Of a stretch of 64,000 nt of DNA, positions 42,923 through 51,395 are shown piece after piece. The translations under genes and the position numbers were made by a program. How positions within the stretch are numbered: position 1 is the stretch's first letter; every line of letters begins with the position of its first letter. Under the pieces are notes generated by a model. That model was not told the origin of the DNA and made no database searches. It saw only the letters and a list, made by a program, of their open reading frames with translations. Origin of the DNA: DATARH01 sp035550515 (GTDB lineage Bacteria > Pseudomonadota > Alphaproteobacteria > ATCC43930 > CGMCC-115725); the NCBI GenBank assembly GCA_035550515.1, contig DASZOZ010000033.1, positions 1-64,000 on the forward strand, read 5' to 3'.

Positions 42923-43376
42923 CGCCCCTGTGGCCGAGCGCCCGCCGGTCGATATTTTCACCGACGGCGCCTGCCGGGGAAACCCCGGGCCCGGCGGCTG
43001 GGCGGCGATCCTCCGCTACGGCACGGTCGAGAAGGAGCTCTCCGGCGGCGATCCGGCCACCACCAACAACCGCATGGAGATGACCGCCGCGATCGCCGGG
43101 CTGGAGGCGCTGAAGCGGCCGTGCCGGGTGCGGCTCTACACCGACAGCCAGTATCTGCGCGACGGGATCATGCAGTGGATCGCCGGCTGGAAGGCGCGCA
43201 ACTGGCGCACCGCCGACAAGAAGCCGGTGAAGAATGTCGATCTGTGGCAGCGGCTCGATGCCGCCGCGGCGCCGCACCAGATCGAATGGCTGTGGGTGCG
43301 CGGCCATGCCGGCCACCCGGAAAACGAGCGGGCCGACGCGCTCGCCCGGGCCGCGGTGCCCCTGGACAAGCCGTGA
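42906..43376 (+). CDS. rnhA: Ribonuclease HI
   Basis: A 156-residue RNase H that cleaves RNA in RNA:DNA hybrids. Catalytic carboxylates are Asp20 (VDIFTDGACRGNPGPGGW), Glu58 (TTNNRMEMTAAI) and Asp80 (RLYTDSQYL), with the final Asp in GHPENERADALARAA. The length equals the E. coli enzyme plus about ten residues at the N-terminus; a GTG at 42930 could be the true start and would give the standard length. It overlaps thrB. Its stop is duplicated in a 15-bp repeat that also carries the stop of the convergent gene. Confidence 0.96.
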   Translation: MASTPDAPVAERPPVDIFTDGACRGNPGPGGWAAILRYGTVEKELSGGDPATTNNRMEMTAAIAGLEALKRPCRVRLYTDSQYLRDGIMQWIAGWKARNWRTADKKPVKNVDLWQRLDAAAAPHQIEWLWVRGHAGHPENERADALARAAVPLDKP

Positions 43377-43396
43377 TCAGGCAAGCCGTGATCAGG
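43367..43396. repeat. 15-bp tandem duplication shared by two convergent stop codons
   Basis: CAAGCCGTGATCAGG at 43367-43381 is repeated exactly at 43382-43396. The first copy holds the TGA stop of rnhA (43374-43376); the second copy holds the TGA stop of the minus-strand gene (43392-43394 read as TCA). The duplication thus separates two genes whose ends would otherwise overlap. Confidence 0.97.
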
Positions 43397-43850
43397 GGCC
43401 GACGTAGCGCCAGGTTTTGCCGTCGTCCAACGCCGCGACTTCGTTGCGCGCGGCGAGCTGGCCCAGCGCGTGGCGGATCGAGGTGAAGGCCATCGACACG
43501 CCCTTGTCGCTCTCCAGCGCCTTGCGGATGTCGGCGGGGCGCGCGGTGCCGGACGGCATCGCCTTCAGCACCTCGATGATGAGCCGGGCGTTGGTCCCGC
43601 GCTGCGGCCGCGTCCCGCTCGATGCCGCCTTGGCCGCGCCGCGCCGCCGCGGGCCGGGCTTCGCGGCGGGAGCGGGTTGGGCGGAAGGGCGAGTTCTGCC
43701 CGAGGCCGCTGTCGCCGGCGCAGCGGTCCCGGCGGGATGGCCGGCAAACTCCCGCACCGCTTGCATGGCTGCCGCATAGCCCGCCTCGTAGGCTTCGCGG
43801 CGGACCGCCTCGATCTGGTCCTGGAGCTGTGTCAGCGCCGTGTTCGCCAT
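43392..43850 (-). CDS. Hypothetical protein with helical N-terminus and winged-helix-like C-terminus
   Basis: A 152-residue protein. Residues 1-35 are helical and amphipathic (LQDQIEAVRREAYEAGYAAA), residues 40-85 are an Ala/Pro/Arg-rich linker, and residues 88-150 look like a winged helix-turn-helix (NARLIIEVLKAMPSG, then ALESDKGVSMAFTSIRHALG and a beta-hairpin EVAALDDGKTWRYVG). DNA binding is inferred from this and the basic linker, reminiscent of small nucleoid-type proteins; no named family recognised. It converges on rnhA through a 15-bp duplication. Confidence 0.7.
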   Translation of the reverse strand: MANTALTQLQDQIEAVRREAYEAGYAAAMQAVREFAGHPAGTAAPATAASGRTRPSAQPAPAAKPGPRRRGAAKAASSGTRPQRGTNARLIIEVLKAMPSGTARPADIRKALESDKGVSMAFTSIRHALGQLAARNEVAALDDGKTWRYVGP

Positions 43851-43930
43851 GTCTCGCCCCGTGCTTTGTCCTTTTCTCGGCGATGATTAGCACGGCTGCA
43901 AGCCAACACCTAGTCTTGCCCCGACTCACT

Positions 43931-43942
43931 TAACCTAAGTTA
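43931..43942. promoter_or_regulatory. Possible operator-like word
   Basis: TAACCTAAGTTA is an imperfect 12-bp palindrome (TAAC...GTTA) in the 161-bp gap upstream of the minus-strand winged-helix gene (start at 43850) and downstream of a methyltransferase stop. It is one of few AT-rich words here. Could be part of that gene's promoter or a self-binding site; evidence is weak. Confidence 0.25.
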
Positions 43943-44011
43943 GAGCCGTTCGCGCGGCGGTCGTGTCTTCGTCACGCGGTTGCGAAGCCGTCGCGGCTGC
44001 AAGGTGGAGGG

Positions 44012-44827
44012 TCACGGTTTCGTGCCGCTCCCGAGGATTGCCGCGATCGGGATGCAGTACCAGCCGTCGCGGCGATAGGCGGCGGCCTGCCGGGCGATCT
44101 CGGCCTCGATCGCCGCCAGCGCCGCCGGCCGCTGCGCGTCGATCAAAGCGGCGGTGCGCACCGTGCCGCGGCGCAGCGCGGCGATCAGGTCGCCGGGATG
44201 CGCCAACCGCCATTCGCGGCGCACCGGCCGAACGGCGTGATCGGCGAAACCGGCGTCCTGCAGCAGGCGCCGCACCGCCGCCGCGCTGCCGATGCCGCCG
44301 CCGGAAACCGGCGCCTGCGCGGCGTCGGGATCACCGTGCAGCTTGATGGCGTCGAGCAGCAGGCGCCAGGCGGTGTTTTCCGACGGTGCCGCCCAGGTCG
44401 CAAAGGCGATGCGGCCGCCGGGGCGCAGAACGCGCTGCGCTTCGGCCAGCGCTCGCGCGGGACGCGGCACGTGATGGATGCCAAAGCTCGACACCACGGC
44501 GTCGAAAGAGTCGCCGGGAAACGGCATCGCCTCGGCGTCGCCTTCGCGGAAGTCGAGCTCTGGACGTACCGCGCGCGCCTCGGCGAGCATCGCCGGCGAA
44601 AAATCGAGACCCGCCGCGATCGCCCCGCGCGCCGCCGCGGCCGCGGCGATGAGACCGGTGCCGCAGCACAGGTCGAGAAGCCGCATGCCCGGCCCGGCAC
44701 CGGCGGCGTCCAGCAAGGCAGCGGCGAATTCGCCCGTCGCCGCGGCGAAGGTCGAGGCGTAATACGCTGCCGCTTTCTGCCAGCCGGCATGTTCGAAGGC
44801 GCGCAGCTCGTCCGGATCGAAACCCAT
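44012..44827 (-). CDS. Class I SAM-dependent methyltransferase
   Basis: A 271-residue methyltransferase. Motif I is LLDLCCGTGLIAAAAAARG, motif II GLDFSPAMLAEARAV, acidic motif REGDAEAMPFPGDSFDAVVS, and post-motif RVLRPGGRIAFATWAAPSE. The sequence before motif I is helical (ELRAFEHAGWQKAAAYYAST), as in UbiE-like and arsenite-type methyltransferases. Substrate unknown. A GTG at 44860 would add 11 residues; ATG 44827 is used. Divergent from kup with 178 bp between. Confidence 0.82.
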   Translation of the reverse strand: MGFDPDELRAFEHAGWQKAAAYYASTFAAATGEFAAALLDAAGAGPGMRLLDLCCGTGLIAAAAAARGAIAAGLDFSPAMLAEARAVRPELDFREGDAEAMPFPGDSFDAVVSSFGIHHVPRPARALAEAQRVLRPGGRIAFATWAAPSENTAWRLLLDAIKLHGDPDAAQAPVSGGGIGSAAAVRRLLQDAGFADHAVRPVRREWRLAHPGDLIAALRRGTVRTAALIDAQRPAALAAIEAEIARQAAAYRRDGWYCIPIAAILGSGTKP

Positions 44828-45005
44828 GCGACAAAAGTCGACGATAAATGTTCCTGGCACAAGGATTGTAGGTGGAGTAAACGGCGCGCTCGGCGCGCGA
44901 CCGCGCCGGCGTGGCCTCCAGGGAGGAGATGCGTGCGCATTCGGATCGGATCAGCCCCGGTGCCGTTTTCGCCCTCGATGAAGCCGACTGAGAGCTCGAC
45001 CCGGC

Positions 45006-46946
45006 GTGGATGACCTGGCCCAACAGCCGTCACCGGGGGCGAGCGCGGCCGCGGAACCGGCGGCCCCGGCCCAAACCCATGACGCGGCCCAAACCCATGA
45101 GGGTGTCGGGCGCAGCATGGCCGTCGCCGCGCTCGGCGTCGTCTACGGGGATATCGGCACCTCGCCGCTCTATACGATGCGGCAGTGTTTCGACGGCGCC
45201 GCGTCGGTGACGACGACTCGCGTGTTCGGGGTGCTGTCGCTGATCGTCTGGGCGCTGACCATCGTCGTGACCGTCAAATACGTGATCGTCCTGCTGCGCG
45301 CCGACAATCGCGGCGAGGGCGGGATCTTCGCGCTGACCGTGCTGGCCTTGCGGGCGACGATCCGCGGGCCCAACCGCTGGGTTCTCGGCGCCGGGCTGGT
45401 CGGGGCCGCGCTGTTCTTTGGCGACGGGGTCCTGACCCCGGCGATTTCGGTGCTGAGCGCCGTCGAGGGGCTGGAGGTCAAGACCCCCGAAATGGCGCCG
45501 TTCGTCATCCCGCTGACCATCCTCCTGCTGGTCCTGCTGTTTATCGCGCAGCGCCGCGGCACCGGCCGGGTCGGGGGGTTTTTCGGGCCGATCATCATCG
45601 TCTGGTTCAGCGTGATCGGGTTTTTGGGACTGGTCGAAGTCGCCCGCAACCCGAAGATCATGTGGGCGATCAATCCGCTTTACGGCATCGACCTGATCCG
45701 CTCGGACCCGGCCGCCGGGTTTGTGATCCTCGGCGCGGTCGTGCTGGCGGTCACCGGCGCCGAGGCGCTCTATGCCGATATGGGGCATTTCGGCCGCGGC
45801 CCGATCCGCCGCGCCTGGCTGCGGTTTGTCTTTCCGGCGCTGCTGCTCAATTATTTCGGCCAGGGCGCGCTGCTGCTGGCAAAGCCCGAGGCGATCCAGA
45901 ACCCGTTCTACCTGCTGGCGCCGCAATGGGCGGTGCTGCCGCTGGTCGTGCTCGCCTCGACCGCGACGGTGATCGCCTCGCAAGCCGTGATCTCCGGCGC
46001 CTTCTCGCTGACCAGCCAGGCGGTACAGCTCGGCTTCCTGCCGCGGATGCATGTGCGCCACACGTCCGAGCGCGCGATGGGCCAGGTCTACGTGCCGGTG
46101 ATCAACAACCTGCTGCTCGTCGCCGTGGTGGCCACGGTGCTGGGCTTCCGCTCGTCGAACGCGCTGGGCGCCGCCTACGGTATCGCCGTCACCGGCAGCA
46201 TGACGATGGACTCGATCCTCGCCTTCACCTATCTGCGGCGCGGGCCGCGATGGCGGTTGTGGCAGCTATTGCCGCTGTTCGCCCTGTTCCTGACGGTGGA
46301 TCTCGGCTTTTTCGGCGCCAATATCCTCAAATTCTTCGAGGGCGGCTGGTTCCCGCTGGCGACCGGCACCGCGGCGCTGACGGTGATGGCCACCTGGATC
46401 TGGGGCCGACGGAAGCTGTCGCGCCAGCGCGCGAGCGGCGGCATGCCGCTCGACATGCTGATCGCCAGCCTGCGCCCCGACCGCCCGGCGCGGGTGCCCG
46501 GCACCGCGATCTACATGACCGCCGAGGTCGACAACGTGCCGGCCGCCCTGCTGCACAACATGAAGCACAACAAGGTGCTGCACGAGCGCACCGTGCTGAT
46601 GACCGTGCAGACCGCCGACGTCCCGCGCATGCCCGAAGCGAGCCGGCTGGAGATCCGCCATCTCGACCAGAATTTCCACACGGTCCGCATCCGCTACGGC
46701 TTCACCGAGGAGCCCGACATCCCGCGCGCCCTGGCGATGTGCCGGGTCAGCGGGTTCCGCTTCAACCTGATGGACACTTCGTTCTTTGTCGGCCACGAAA
46801 AGATCGTGCCGACGCGCCGCACGCGCTGGCTGATGCCGTTCAAACGCCTGTTCGTGCTGCTTTCCGAACTGGCGCTCGACGCGACCGAGTTCTTCCGCAT
46901 CCCGGTCAACCGCGTCGTCGAACTCGGCGGCCAGGTCGAGATCTGA
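45006..46946 (+). CDS. kup: Low-affinity potassium transport protein Kup
   Basis: A 646-residue K+ uptake permease of the KUP/HAK/KT family. It contains ALGVVYGDIGTSPLYTMRQC, the family hallmark, then about twelve membrane spans (for example FIQNP-like ALLAKPEAIQNPFYLLAP) and a C-terminal cytosolic domain of about 170 residues. It couples K+ import to protons. GTG 45006 is used; an ATG at 45118 would still keep the hallmark and could be the true start, since the first 37 residues are Pro/Ala-rich and contain an in-frame 18-bp duplication (Ala-Gln-Thr-His repeat). Ends in a bidirectional terminator. Confidence 0.95.
   Translation: MDDLAQQPSPGASAAAEPAAPAQTHDAAQTHEGVGRSMAVAALGVVYGDIGTSPLYTMRQCFDGAASVTTTRVFGVLSLIVWALTIVVTVKYVIVLLRADNRGEGGIFALTVLALRATIRGPNRWVLGAGLVGAALFFGDGVLTPAISVLSAVEGLEVKTPEMAPFVIPLTILLLVLLFIAQRRGTGRVGGFFGPIIIVWFSVIGFLGLVEVARNPKIMWAINPLYGIDLIRSDPAAGFVILGAVVLAVTGAEALYADMGHFGRGPIRRAWLRFVFPALLLNYFGQGALLLAKPEAIQNPFYLLAPQWAVLPLVVLASTATVIASQAVISGAFSLTSQAVQLGFLPRMHVRHTSERAMGQVYVPVINNLLLVAVVATVLGFRSSNALGAAYGIAVTGSMTMDSILAFTYLRRGPRWRLWQLLPLFALFLTVDLGFFGANILKFFEGGWFPLATGTAALTVMATWIWGRRKLSRQRASGGMPLDMLIASLRPDRPARVPGTAIYMTAEVDNVPAALLHNMKHNKVLHERTVLMTVQTADVPRMPEASRLEIRHLDQNFHTVRIRYGFTEEPDIPRALAMCRVSGFRFNLMDTSFFVGHEKIVPTRRTRWLMPFKRLFVLLSELALDATEFFRIPVNRVVELGGQVEI
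45067..45100. repeat. In-frame 18-bp spaced duplication near the kup start
   Basis: CGGCCCAAACCCATGA occurs at 45067-45082 and 45085-45100, a period of 18 bp that preserves the reading frame, giving the repeat Ala-Gln-Thr-His-Asp / Ala-Gln-Thr-His-Glu in the N-terminal tail of Kup. Unlike the stop-codon duplications in this window its period is a multiple of three. Confidence 0.9.
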
Positions 46947-46949
46947 CCA

Positions 46950-46966
46950 GGCCGCCGCAGGCGGCC
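46950..46966. terminator. Bidirectional terminator hairpin
   Basis: Perfect 7-bp stem GGCCGCC / GGCGGCC with loop GCA, sitting exactly in the 21-bp gap between the stop of kup (46944-46946) and the convergent stop of the amidohydrolase (46968-46970). Confidence 0.7.
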
Positions 46967-46967
46967 G

Positions 46968-48110
46968 TCAGTTGACGAAGCGGTAGAGCTTGGCGGCGTT
47001 GTCGCAGATGATCTTCTGCTTCACCGCCGCCGGCAGGTGGCCGAGCTCCTTCTCGATATATTCCTGCGAATCCGGGTAGATGCCGTCGGGGTGCGGGAAA
47101 TCCGAGCCCCACATGATGTTGTCTTCGCCCAACTCCTCGATCAGCTTCACGCCGATCGGGTCGCTCTGGTAGGTGGCGTAGCACTGGCGCCGCCAGTATT
47201 CGCTCGGCTTCATCGTCAGGTCGAGTTCCTTGAACTGGTCCTCCCACTCGGCGTCCATGCGGTCGAGGATATAGGGGATCCAGCCCGTTCCCGCCTCGCC
47301 GATCACCATCTTCATCTGCGGCCGGTGGTGCAGCACCCCGGCGAAGATCATCGACATCAGCACGTCGGCCATATGCATCTGAAAGCTGCTGATGCTGGCG
47401 GCCCGCGCGGCGAGCAGCGTCTTGCCGGTGAGTTTCGAGAAATCGCGGCCCGGCCCGCCGATCGTGTGGAAATGCACCGGCAGCCCGCTGGCGGCGATCG
47501 CGTCCCATACCGGGTTCCACCAGGGGTCCCATAGCGGGGTCATGTCGTGGCGGCGGGCGACCTCCAACCCGCGGACATTGCCGCGCTTGGCGACGCGCTC
47601 GATCTCCGCCACCGCCTCACCGGCATTATGATTCGGGATGTTGGCGAGCCCGCCGTAGCGATCGGGATGCTTCGAGCAGAAATCGGCAAGCCAGTCGTTG
47701 TAGATGCGCAGCATGCAGCCGGCCGCCTCGTTGTCGTTGAGCCGGTTGGTCGCGCCGAGGATGCCGTAGAGGATTTCCGCCTGAATGCCGTCGCGGTCCT
47801 GGTCCTGCAGCCGCAGATCCGGGTCGGTCAGCCGACGGACCTGCTGTTGCTCGGGGTCGTAGAGACCGGTGGAGGCCATGCGGTCGGACCGGTGGATCTT
47901 GCCCGGCTCGTATTTGCGGCCGGCCGATCCCATCCCGGCATCCAAACCAAACGACGAGCCGTTCTTGGTGACCCATTCGCGCCCCCGCGCGCCCTCGGCC
48001 ACAAAGGGCATGCGCTCCTTGAGCGCCGCCGGTGCGTTGCTGGTGAACAGGTCGGGCGGCAGCCAGATCAGATCGACATGGCAATCGGCCGAGATCACTT
48101 TGTACTGCAT
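46968..48110 (-). CDS. COG2159 amidohydrolase
   Basis: A 380-residue metal-dependent hydrolase of the amidohydrolase_2 family. It opens MQYKVISADCHVDLIWLPPD, where DCHVDL replaces D-x-H-x-H. The later His segments are GLPVHFHTIGGPGRD, and the terminal Asp is in NIMWGSDFPHPDGIYPDS, very like the 2188-3327 protein (ASDYPHPDGVWPNS). ATG 48110 is chosen over an upstream in-frame extension that would overlap the next gene. It forms a minus-strand group with an alpha/beta hydrolase and an SDR, 65 and 38 bp apart. Decarboxylase or hydrolase of an aromatic or carboxylic intermediate; the substrate is not inferable. Confidence 0.85.
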   Translation of the reverse strand: MQYKVISADCHVDLIWLPPDLFTSNAPAALKERMPFVAEGARGREWVTKNGSSFGLDAGMGSAGRKYEPGKIHRSDRMASTGLYDPEQQQVRRLTDPDLRLQDQDRDGIQAEILYGILGATNRLNDNEAAGCMLRIYNDWLADFCSKHPDRYGGLANIPNHNAGEAVAEIERVAKRGNVRGLEVARRHDMTPLWDPWWNPVWDAIAASGLPVHFHTIGGPGRDFSKLTGKTLLAARAASISSFQMHMADVLMSMIFAGVLHHRPQMKMVIGEAGTGWIPYILDRMDAEWEDQFKELDLTMKPSEYWRRQCYATYQSDPIGVKLIEELGEDNIMWGSDFPHPDGIYPDSQEYIEKELGHLPAAVKQKIICDNAAKLYRFVN

Positions 48111-48175
48111 CGCCGTTCCTCCATTCCGTTGTGCGAAGCCTAGCGCGGCCCGCCTATGCTGCCTACCCTTGCGGG

Positions 48176-48871
48176 TCAGCCCTTCAGCAGCAGCGCCGTC
48201 AGCTCCTCCGGCATGCTCAGCATCGGGTAATGCCCGGTATCGAGCTCGTAAAACGGCGCTTGCAGTTTTTCGGCGGTGCGGCGCTGGTGCGCCTCGCCCG
48301 GGTTTGGCGCGCGCTTGCACCAGATGACGCTCGCTTCCCAGGGCGTGGTCCAGAAATGCTCGAGCTTGACGCCCTCGGTATAGATGCCCGCCGGGTGCTG
48401 CGTATAGCGGGCGAGCGCCCATTCCTTCATCGCCGGGTCGAGATCGGCGAAAAGACGGTTCGCCGCATCCTCGCGCGACGGGCCGCGGGTCAGCCCGCCC
48501 GGCGTACCGGCGGCGGTCGAGCGGGTGACGATGTCGCCGATCTTCTCGCCGTCGAGCAGCGCCAGCGCGTCGACAAACACCAGCCGGCCGATGCGGTCCG
48601 GGATCAGCTCGGCGACGCGGCACACCACCATGCCGCCCGAGCTGGTGCCGACCAGCACGACGTTGTCGAGGTCCTCGTAGAACAGCAGCGAGGCGATCTC
48701 GTCGGCATGCGATTCGGTGGTGATGCCGGGGCGCACCTGCGCGGCCCGTTCGCCGCATCCTTCGAGCGACGGGGCGTAGACCTCATGGCCCTGGGCGCGC
48801 AGCCGCGCCGCCACCGGCTTCCAGATCCAGCCCCCCTGATAAGAGCCGTGCACCAAGACGAATGTGGCCAT
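48176..48871 (-). CDS. Alpha/beta hydrolase (methylesterase/EstC-like)
   Basis: A 231-residue hydrolase of the compact AB_hydrolase_6 type. It begins MATFVLVHGSYQGGWIWKPV with the oxyanion HG, the nucleophile elbow is VLVGTSSGGMVVCRVAE, and the catalytic His is in YELDTGHYPMLSMPEEL. This size and layout fit plant salicylate methylesterases and bacterial EstC/pyrethroid-type esterases. Cytoplasmic. It is flanked on the minus strand by an SDR upstream and an amidohydrolase downstream, so an ester-hydrolysis step between a dehydrogenase and a C-C or C-N hydrolase is plausible. Confidence 0.85.
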   Translation of the reverse strand: MATFVLVHGSYQGGWIWKPVAARLRAQGHEVYAPSLEGCGERAAQVRPGITTESHADEIASLLFYEDLDNVVLVGTSSGGMVVCRVAELIPDRIGRLVFVDALALLDGEKIGDIVTRSTAAGTPGGLTRGPSREDAANRLFADLDPAMKEWALARYTQHPAGIYTEGVKLEHFWTTPWEASVIWCKRAPNPGEAHQRRTAEKLQAPFYELDTGHYPMLSMPEELTALLLKG

Positions 48872-48909
48872 GTGGATTTCCTTCCCTGCGCCGGGGTGGT
48901 GTTGGAAAC

Positions 48910-49674
48910 TCAAGCGCCGCCGGTCACGTCGATCGTGACGCCGGTGACGAAATCGGCGTCTTGCGACGCCAGGAAGCAGATCACCCGCGCCTGGTCGACC
49001 GCCTCGGCGACGCGGCGCAGCGGCGTGTTGTCGATCGCCCGCGCCTGGTCTTCCTGGCTGCGCCGTTCCCAGTGCGGGCGGATGCGCTCGGTGAGCGTGG
49101 TGCTCGGCGCGATCGCGTTGATGTTGATGCCGTAAGGGCCAAGCTCGTAGGACAGCTTCTTGGTAAAGGCGATGATCCCGCCCTTGGCCGCGGCATAGGC
49201 GGCCGACGATGCGGCGCTGCGCCCCCGCCCGGCGATCGAGGACAGGTTGACGATCTTGCCGCCGCGCTGCCGTTTCATCACCGGCACCACCGCATGGGTG
49301 AACAGGAAGGTGCCGTCGAGGTTGAAATCTATGATGGCCTTCCACTCGTCGAGGCTCAGCTCCTCGACCGCGGCGCTGGGGCGCGGGATGATCGTGCTGC
49401 CGCCGACCGCGTTGACCAGGATGTCGATGCGGCCGAATTCCTCGGCGACCGAGGCGACCAGCGAATCGACCTGGTGCTTGTCGAGCGCGTTGCACAACCG
49501 GCCGTGGGCGATGCCGCCGACAGCGGCGATCTCGGCGACGGTCCGGTCGAGCCGCTCCTGGTTGTTGTCGACGCCGACGATCGTCGCGCCCTCGCGCCCC
49601 ATGATATTGGCGCTGGCGCGGCCGATGCCGCTGGCGCAGGCGGTGATCAGCGCGATCTTGCCCTCGAAGCGCAT
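48910..49674 (-). CDS. Short-chain dehydrogenase/reductase
   Basis: A 254-residue SDR. The cofactor motif is LITACASGIGRASANIMG, so the usual first Gly of T-G-x3-G-I-G is Ala-Cys here but G-I-G remains. The catalytic residues are Ser in VNLSSIAGRGRSA, and Tyr-Lys in SAAYAAAKGGIIAF. VDNNQERLDRT after beta-2 has an acidic Asp, which favours NAD over NADP. ATG 49674 is used; the frame is open much further upstream but without a start motif. Divergent from the LLM oxidoreductase gene with 72 bp between. Confidence 0.88.
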   Translation of the reverse strand: MRFEGKIALITACASGIGRASANIMGREGATIVGVDNNQERLDRTVAEIAAVGGIAHGRLCNALDKHQVDSLVASVAEEFGRIDILVNAVGGSTIIPRPSAAVEELSLDEWKAIIDFNLDGTFLFTHAVVPVMKRQRGGKIVNLSSIAGRGRSAASSAAYAAAKGGIIAFTKKLSYELGPYGININAIAPSTTLTERIRPHWERRSQEDQARAIDNTPLRRVAEAVDQARVICFLASQDADFVTGVTIDVTGGA

Positions 49675-49746
49675 CGCTCCCCCTTCCGCAGCCCGTATCG
49701 TTCCGGGCATCTTAGAGAAGCGAGACACCAGGGGAAGGAAATAGCG

Positions 49747-50562
49747 ATGCAGATCGGGATGCACCTGCCGCATGCCGGCAGCCAGGCGACACCGGCGCTG
49801 ATCAAGGACCATGCCCGCCGGGCCGAGGCGCTGGGCCTCTCGGACGTGTGGGTCAGCGAGCACATCATCGTGCCGCGGGCGCAGTTTCCCCGCTCGCCGC
49901 TGTTCTACGATCCGGTGCTGACGCTGACCTGGGTCGCCGCGGTGACCGAGCGCGTCCGGCTCGGCACCAGCGTCATCGTGCTGCCGATGCGCCACCCGCT
50001 GCCGCTCGCCAAGGAGCTGTCGACGCTGCACAACCTGTCGGGCGGGCGGCTGATCCTCGGCGTCGGGGTCGGCTGGCTGGAGCCGGAATTCGCCGCGCTC
50101 GGCGTGCCGTTCCACGAACGCGGCCGGCGCATGGACGAGGGCATCGCGATGATGAAGGCGGTGTGGTCGCAGGACCCGGTGAGCTTCGACAGCAAGTACA
50201 TCGCCTCCGAGATCAAGGACATGACGATGCTGCCGCAGCCGGTGTCGCCGATCCCGATGTGGCACGGCAGCCGCAGCGAGGCGGCGCACAAACGGACGGT
50301 CCGCATCGGCGACGGCTGGCACGGCAGCCAGGTGACGCCCGAGCAGGCCGGCGAGGTCGTCAAGCGCCTGCGCCGCGACCGGCCCGAGCCGTCGTTCACG
50401 ATCTCCGTCCGCAGCCATTGGGACGGCAAGGATATCGGCATGATGCGGGCGCGCGTCGCGGCGTACGAAGCGGCCGGGGTGCAGCACGTCATGGTCCACC
50501 CGCAGGATCGCGAGGTCGACGACTGGAATACCGTGATCGAAGGCGTCGGCAAACTTATCTAG
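49747..50562 (+). CDS. LLM class oxidoreductase, F420-type subgroup
   Basis: A 271-residue luciferase-like enzyme. It shows IGMHLPHAG at the N-terminus, WVSEHIIVPRAQFPRSPLFYDP, LGTSVIVLPMRHPLPLAKEL and RLILGVGVGWLEPEFAALG, the pattern of the TIGR03619/F420-dependent probable oxidoreductases. Whether it uses F420 or FMN cannot be read from sequence; no F420 biosynthetic genes are in the window. Start ATG 49747 has AGGGGAAGGA upstream. Six bp separate it from the methyltransferase-like gene that follows, so they are an operon. Confidence 0.86.
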   Translation: MQIGMHLPHAGSQATPALIKDHARRAEALGLSDVWVSEHIIVPRAQFPRSPLFYDPVLTLTWVAAVTERVRLGTSVIVLPMRHPLPLAKELSTLHNLSGGRLILGVGVGWLEPEFAALGVPFHERGRRMDEGIAMMKAVWSQDPVSFDSKYIASEIKDMTMLPQPVSPIPMWHGSRSEAAHKRTVRIGDGWHGSQVTPEQAGEVVKRLRRDRPEPSFTISVRSHWDGKDIGMMRARVAAYEAAGVQHVMVHPQDREVDDWNTVIEGVGKLI

Positions 50563-50568
50563 GAGAGC

Positions 50569-51147
50569 ATGGACCGCCTAGCCTACGCTTCGCTTTACCT
50601 GATCCCGGCCTTCTGGGTGACCTGGCTGGCGATCTGGCTCGCCGGCTCCTGGAACGTCAAGCGGACGCAAGTGCGGGAGCCGCTGGGCGGCGCGCTCGCC
50701 AATCGCCTCCCGGTGCTGCTCGGCGCGCTGATGCTGGCGGCGCCGGCATGGCAGCCCGCATTGCTGACGCAACGCCTGCTGTGGGGTCCGGCCGGGCCTG
50801 CGGCCGGAACGGTGCTGGTGTTTGCCGGCCTGGCGCTTTCGGTATGGGCGCGCTGGCATCTCGGCCGCAACTGGAGCAGCACGGTGACGGTCAAGGAGGG
50901 GCATACGCTGATCCGCAGCGGCCCGTATCGCTGGGTGCGGCACCCGATCTACAGCGGCATGGTGCTGGCGCTGTTCGGCTCGGCGCTGGCGATCGGCGCG
51001 CCGCGTGGCTTTATCGGCGCGGGATTGATCCTGCTCGGCTTCGTGCTGAAGCTGCTGGCCGAGGAAGCGCGCATGCGCGACACCTTTCCGCGCGAATACG
51101 CTGCGTACTGCCGGCAGACCGCGCGGCTCATTCCGAGGGTGTTCTAA
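50569..51147 (+). CDS. Isoprenylcysteine carboxyl methyltransferase-family membrane protein
   Basis: A 192-residue integral membrane protein with four or five spans. The SAM-binding C-terminal signature is GPYRWVRHPIYSGMVLALFG, followed by AEEARMRDTFPREYAAYCR with the typical E-E-x3-R. This is the ICMT/PEMT-like fold (COG2020). In bacteria the substrate is generally unknown; isoprenoid or phospholipid carboxyl groups are possible. ATG 50569 after AGGAGAG; starts six bases after the LLM stop. Confidence 0.85.
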   Translation: MDRLAYASLYLIPAFWVTWLAIWLAGSWNVKRTQVREPLGGALANRLPVLLGALMLAAPAWQPALLTQRLLWGPAGPAAGTVLVFAGLALSVWARWHLGRNWSSTVTVKEGHTLIRSGPYRWVRHPIYSGMVLALFGSALAIGAPRGFIGAGLILLGFVLKLLAEEARMRDTFPREYAAYCRQTARLIPRVF

Positions 51148-51176
51148 GCCCCGACCTGCTCTGTTAGGATATGTGA

Positions 51177-51395
51177 ATGACAAAGCTGCTCGACAAAGCG
51201 ATCGCGCAAATCCGCCGCTTGCCCGATGCCGACCAAGATGATGCCGCGGAAATCCTGCTGACCCTGGCCTCGCGGGCAAAGCCGCTCGACGAACCGACAT
51301 GCGCCGCAATCGCCGAAGGCCAGGCCCAGGTCCGGCGCGGTGAATTTGCCGACGATGCGGCGATCAATCGGCTGTTCGAGCCCAAGGGCGAATGA
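51177..51395 (+). CDS. ParD-like antitoxin
   Basis: A 72-residue acidic protein. It reads MTKLLDKAIAQIRRLPDADQ then AAEILLTLASRAKPLDEPTC and ends with a Gly-Glu-Phe-Ala-Asp-Asp-Ala region, resembling the small addiction-module antitoxins that pair with RelE/ParE toxins. Its TGA stop overlaps the ATG of the next reading frame (51392-51394, ATGA), the usual antitoxin-toxin coupling. The partner toxin is frameshifted, so the antitoxin may persist for control or as a remnant. Confidence 0.78.
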   Translation: MTKLLDKAIAQIRRLPDADQDDAAEILLTLASRAKPLDEPTCAAIAEGQAQVRRGEFADDAAINRLFEPKGE

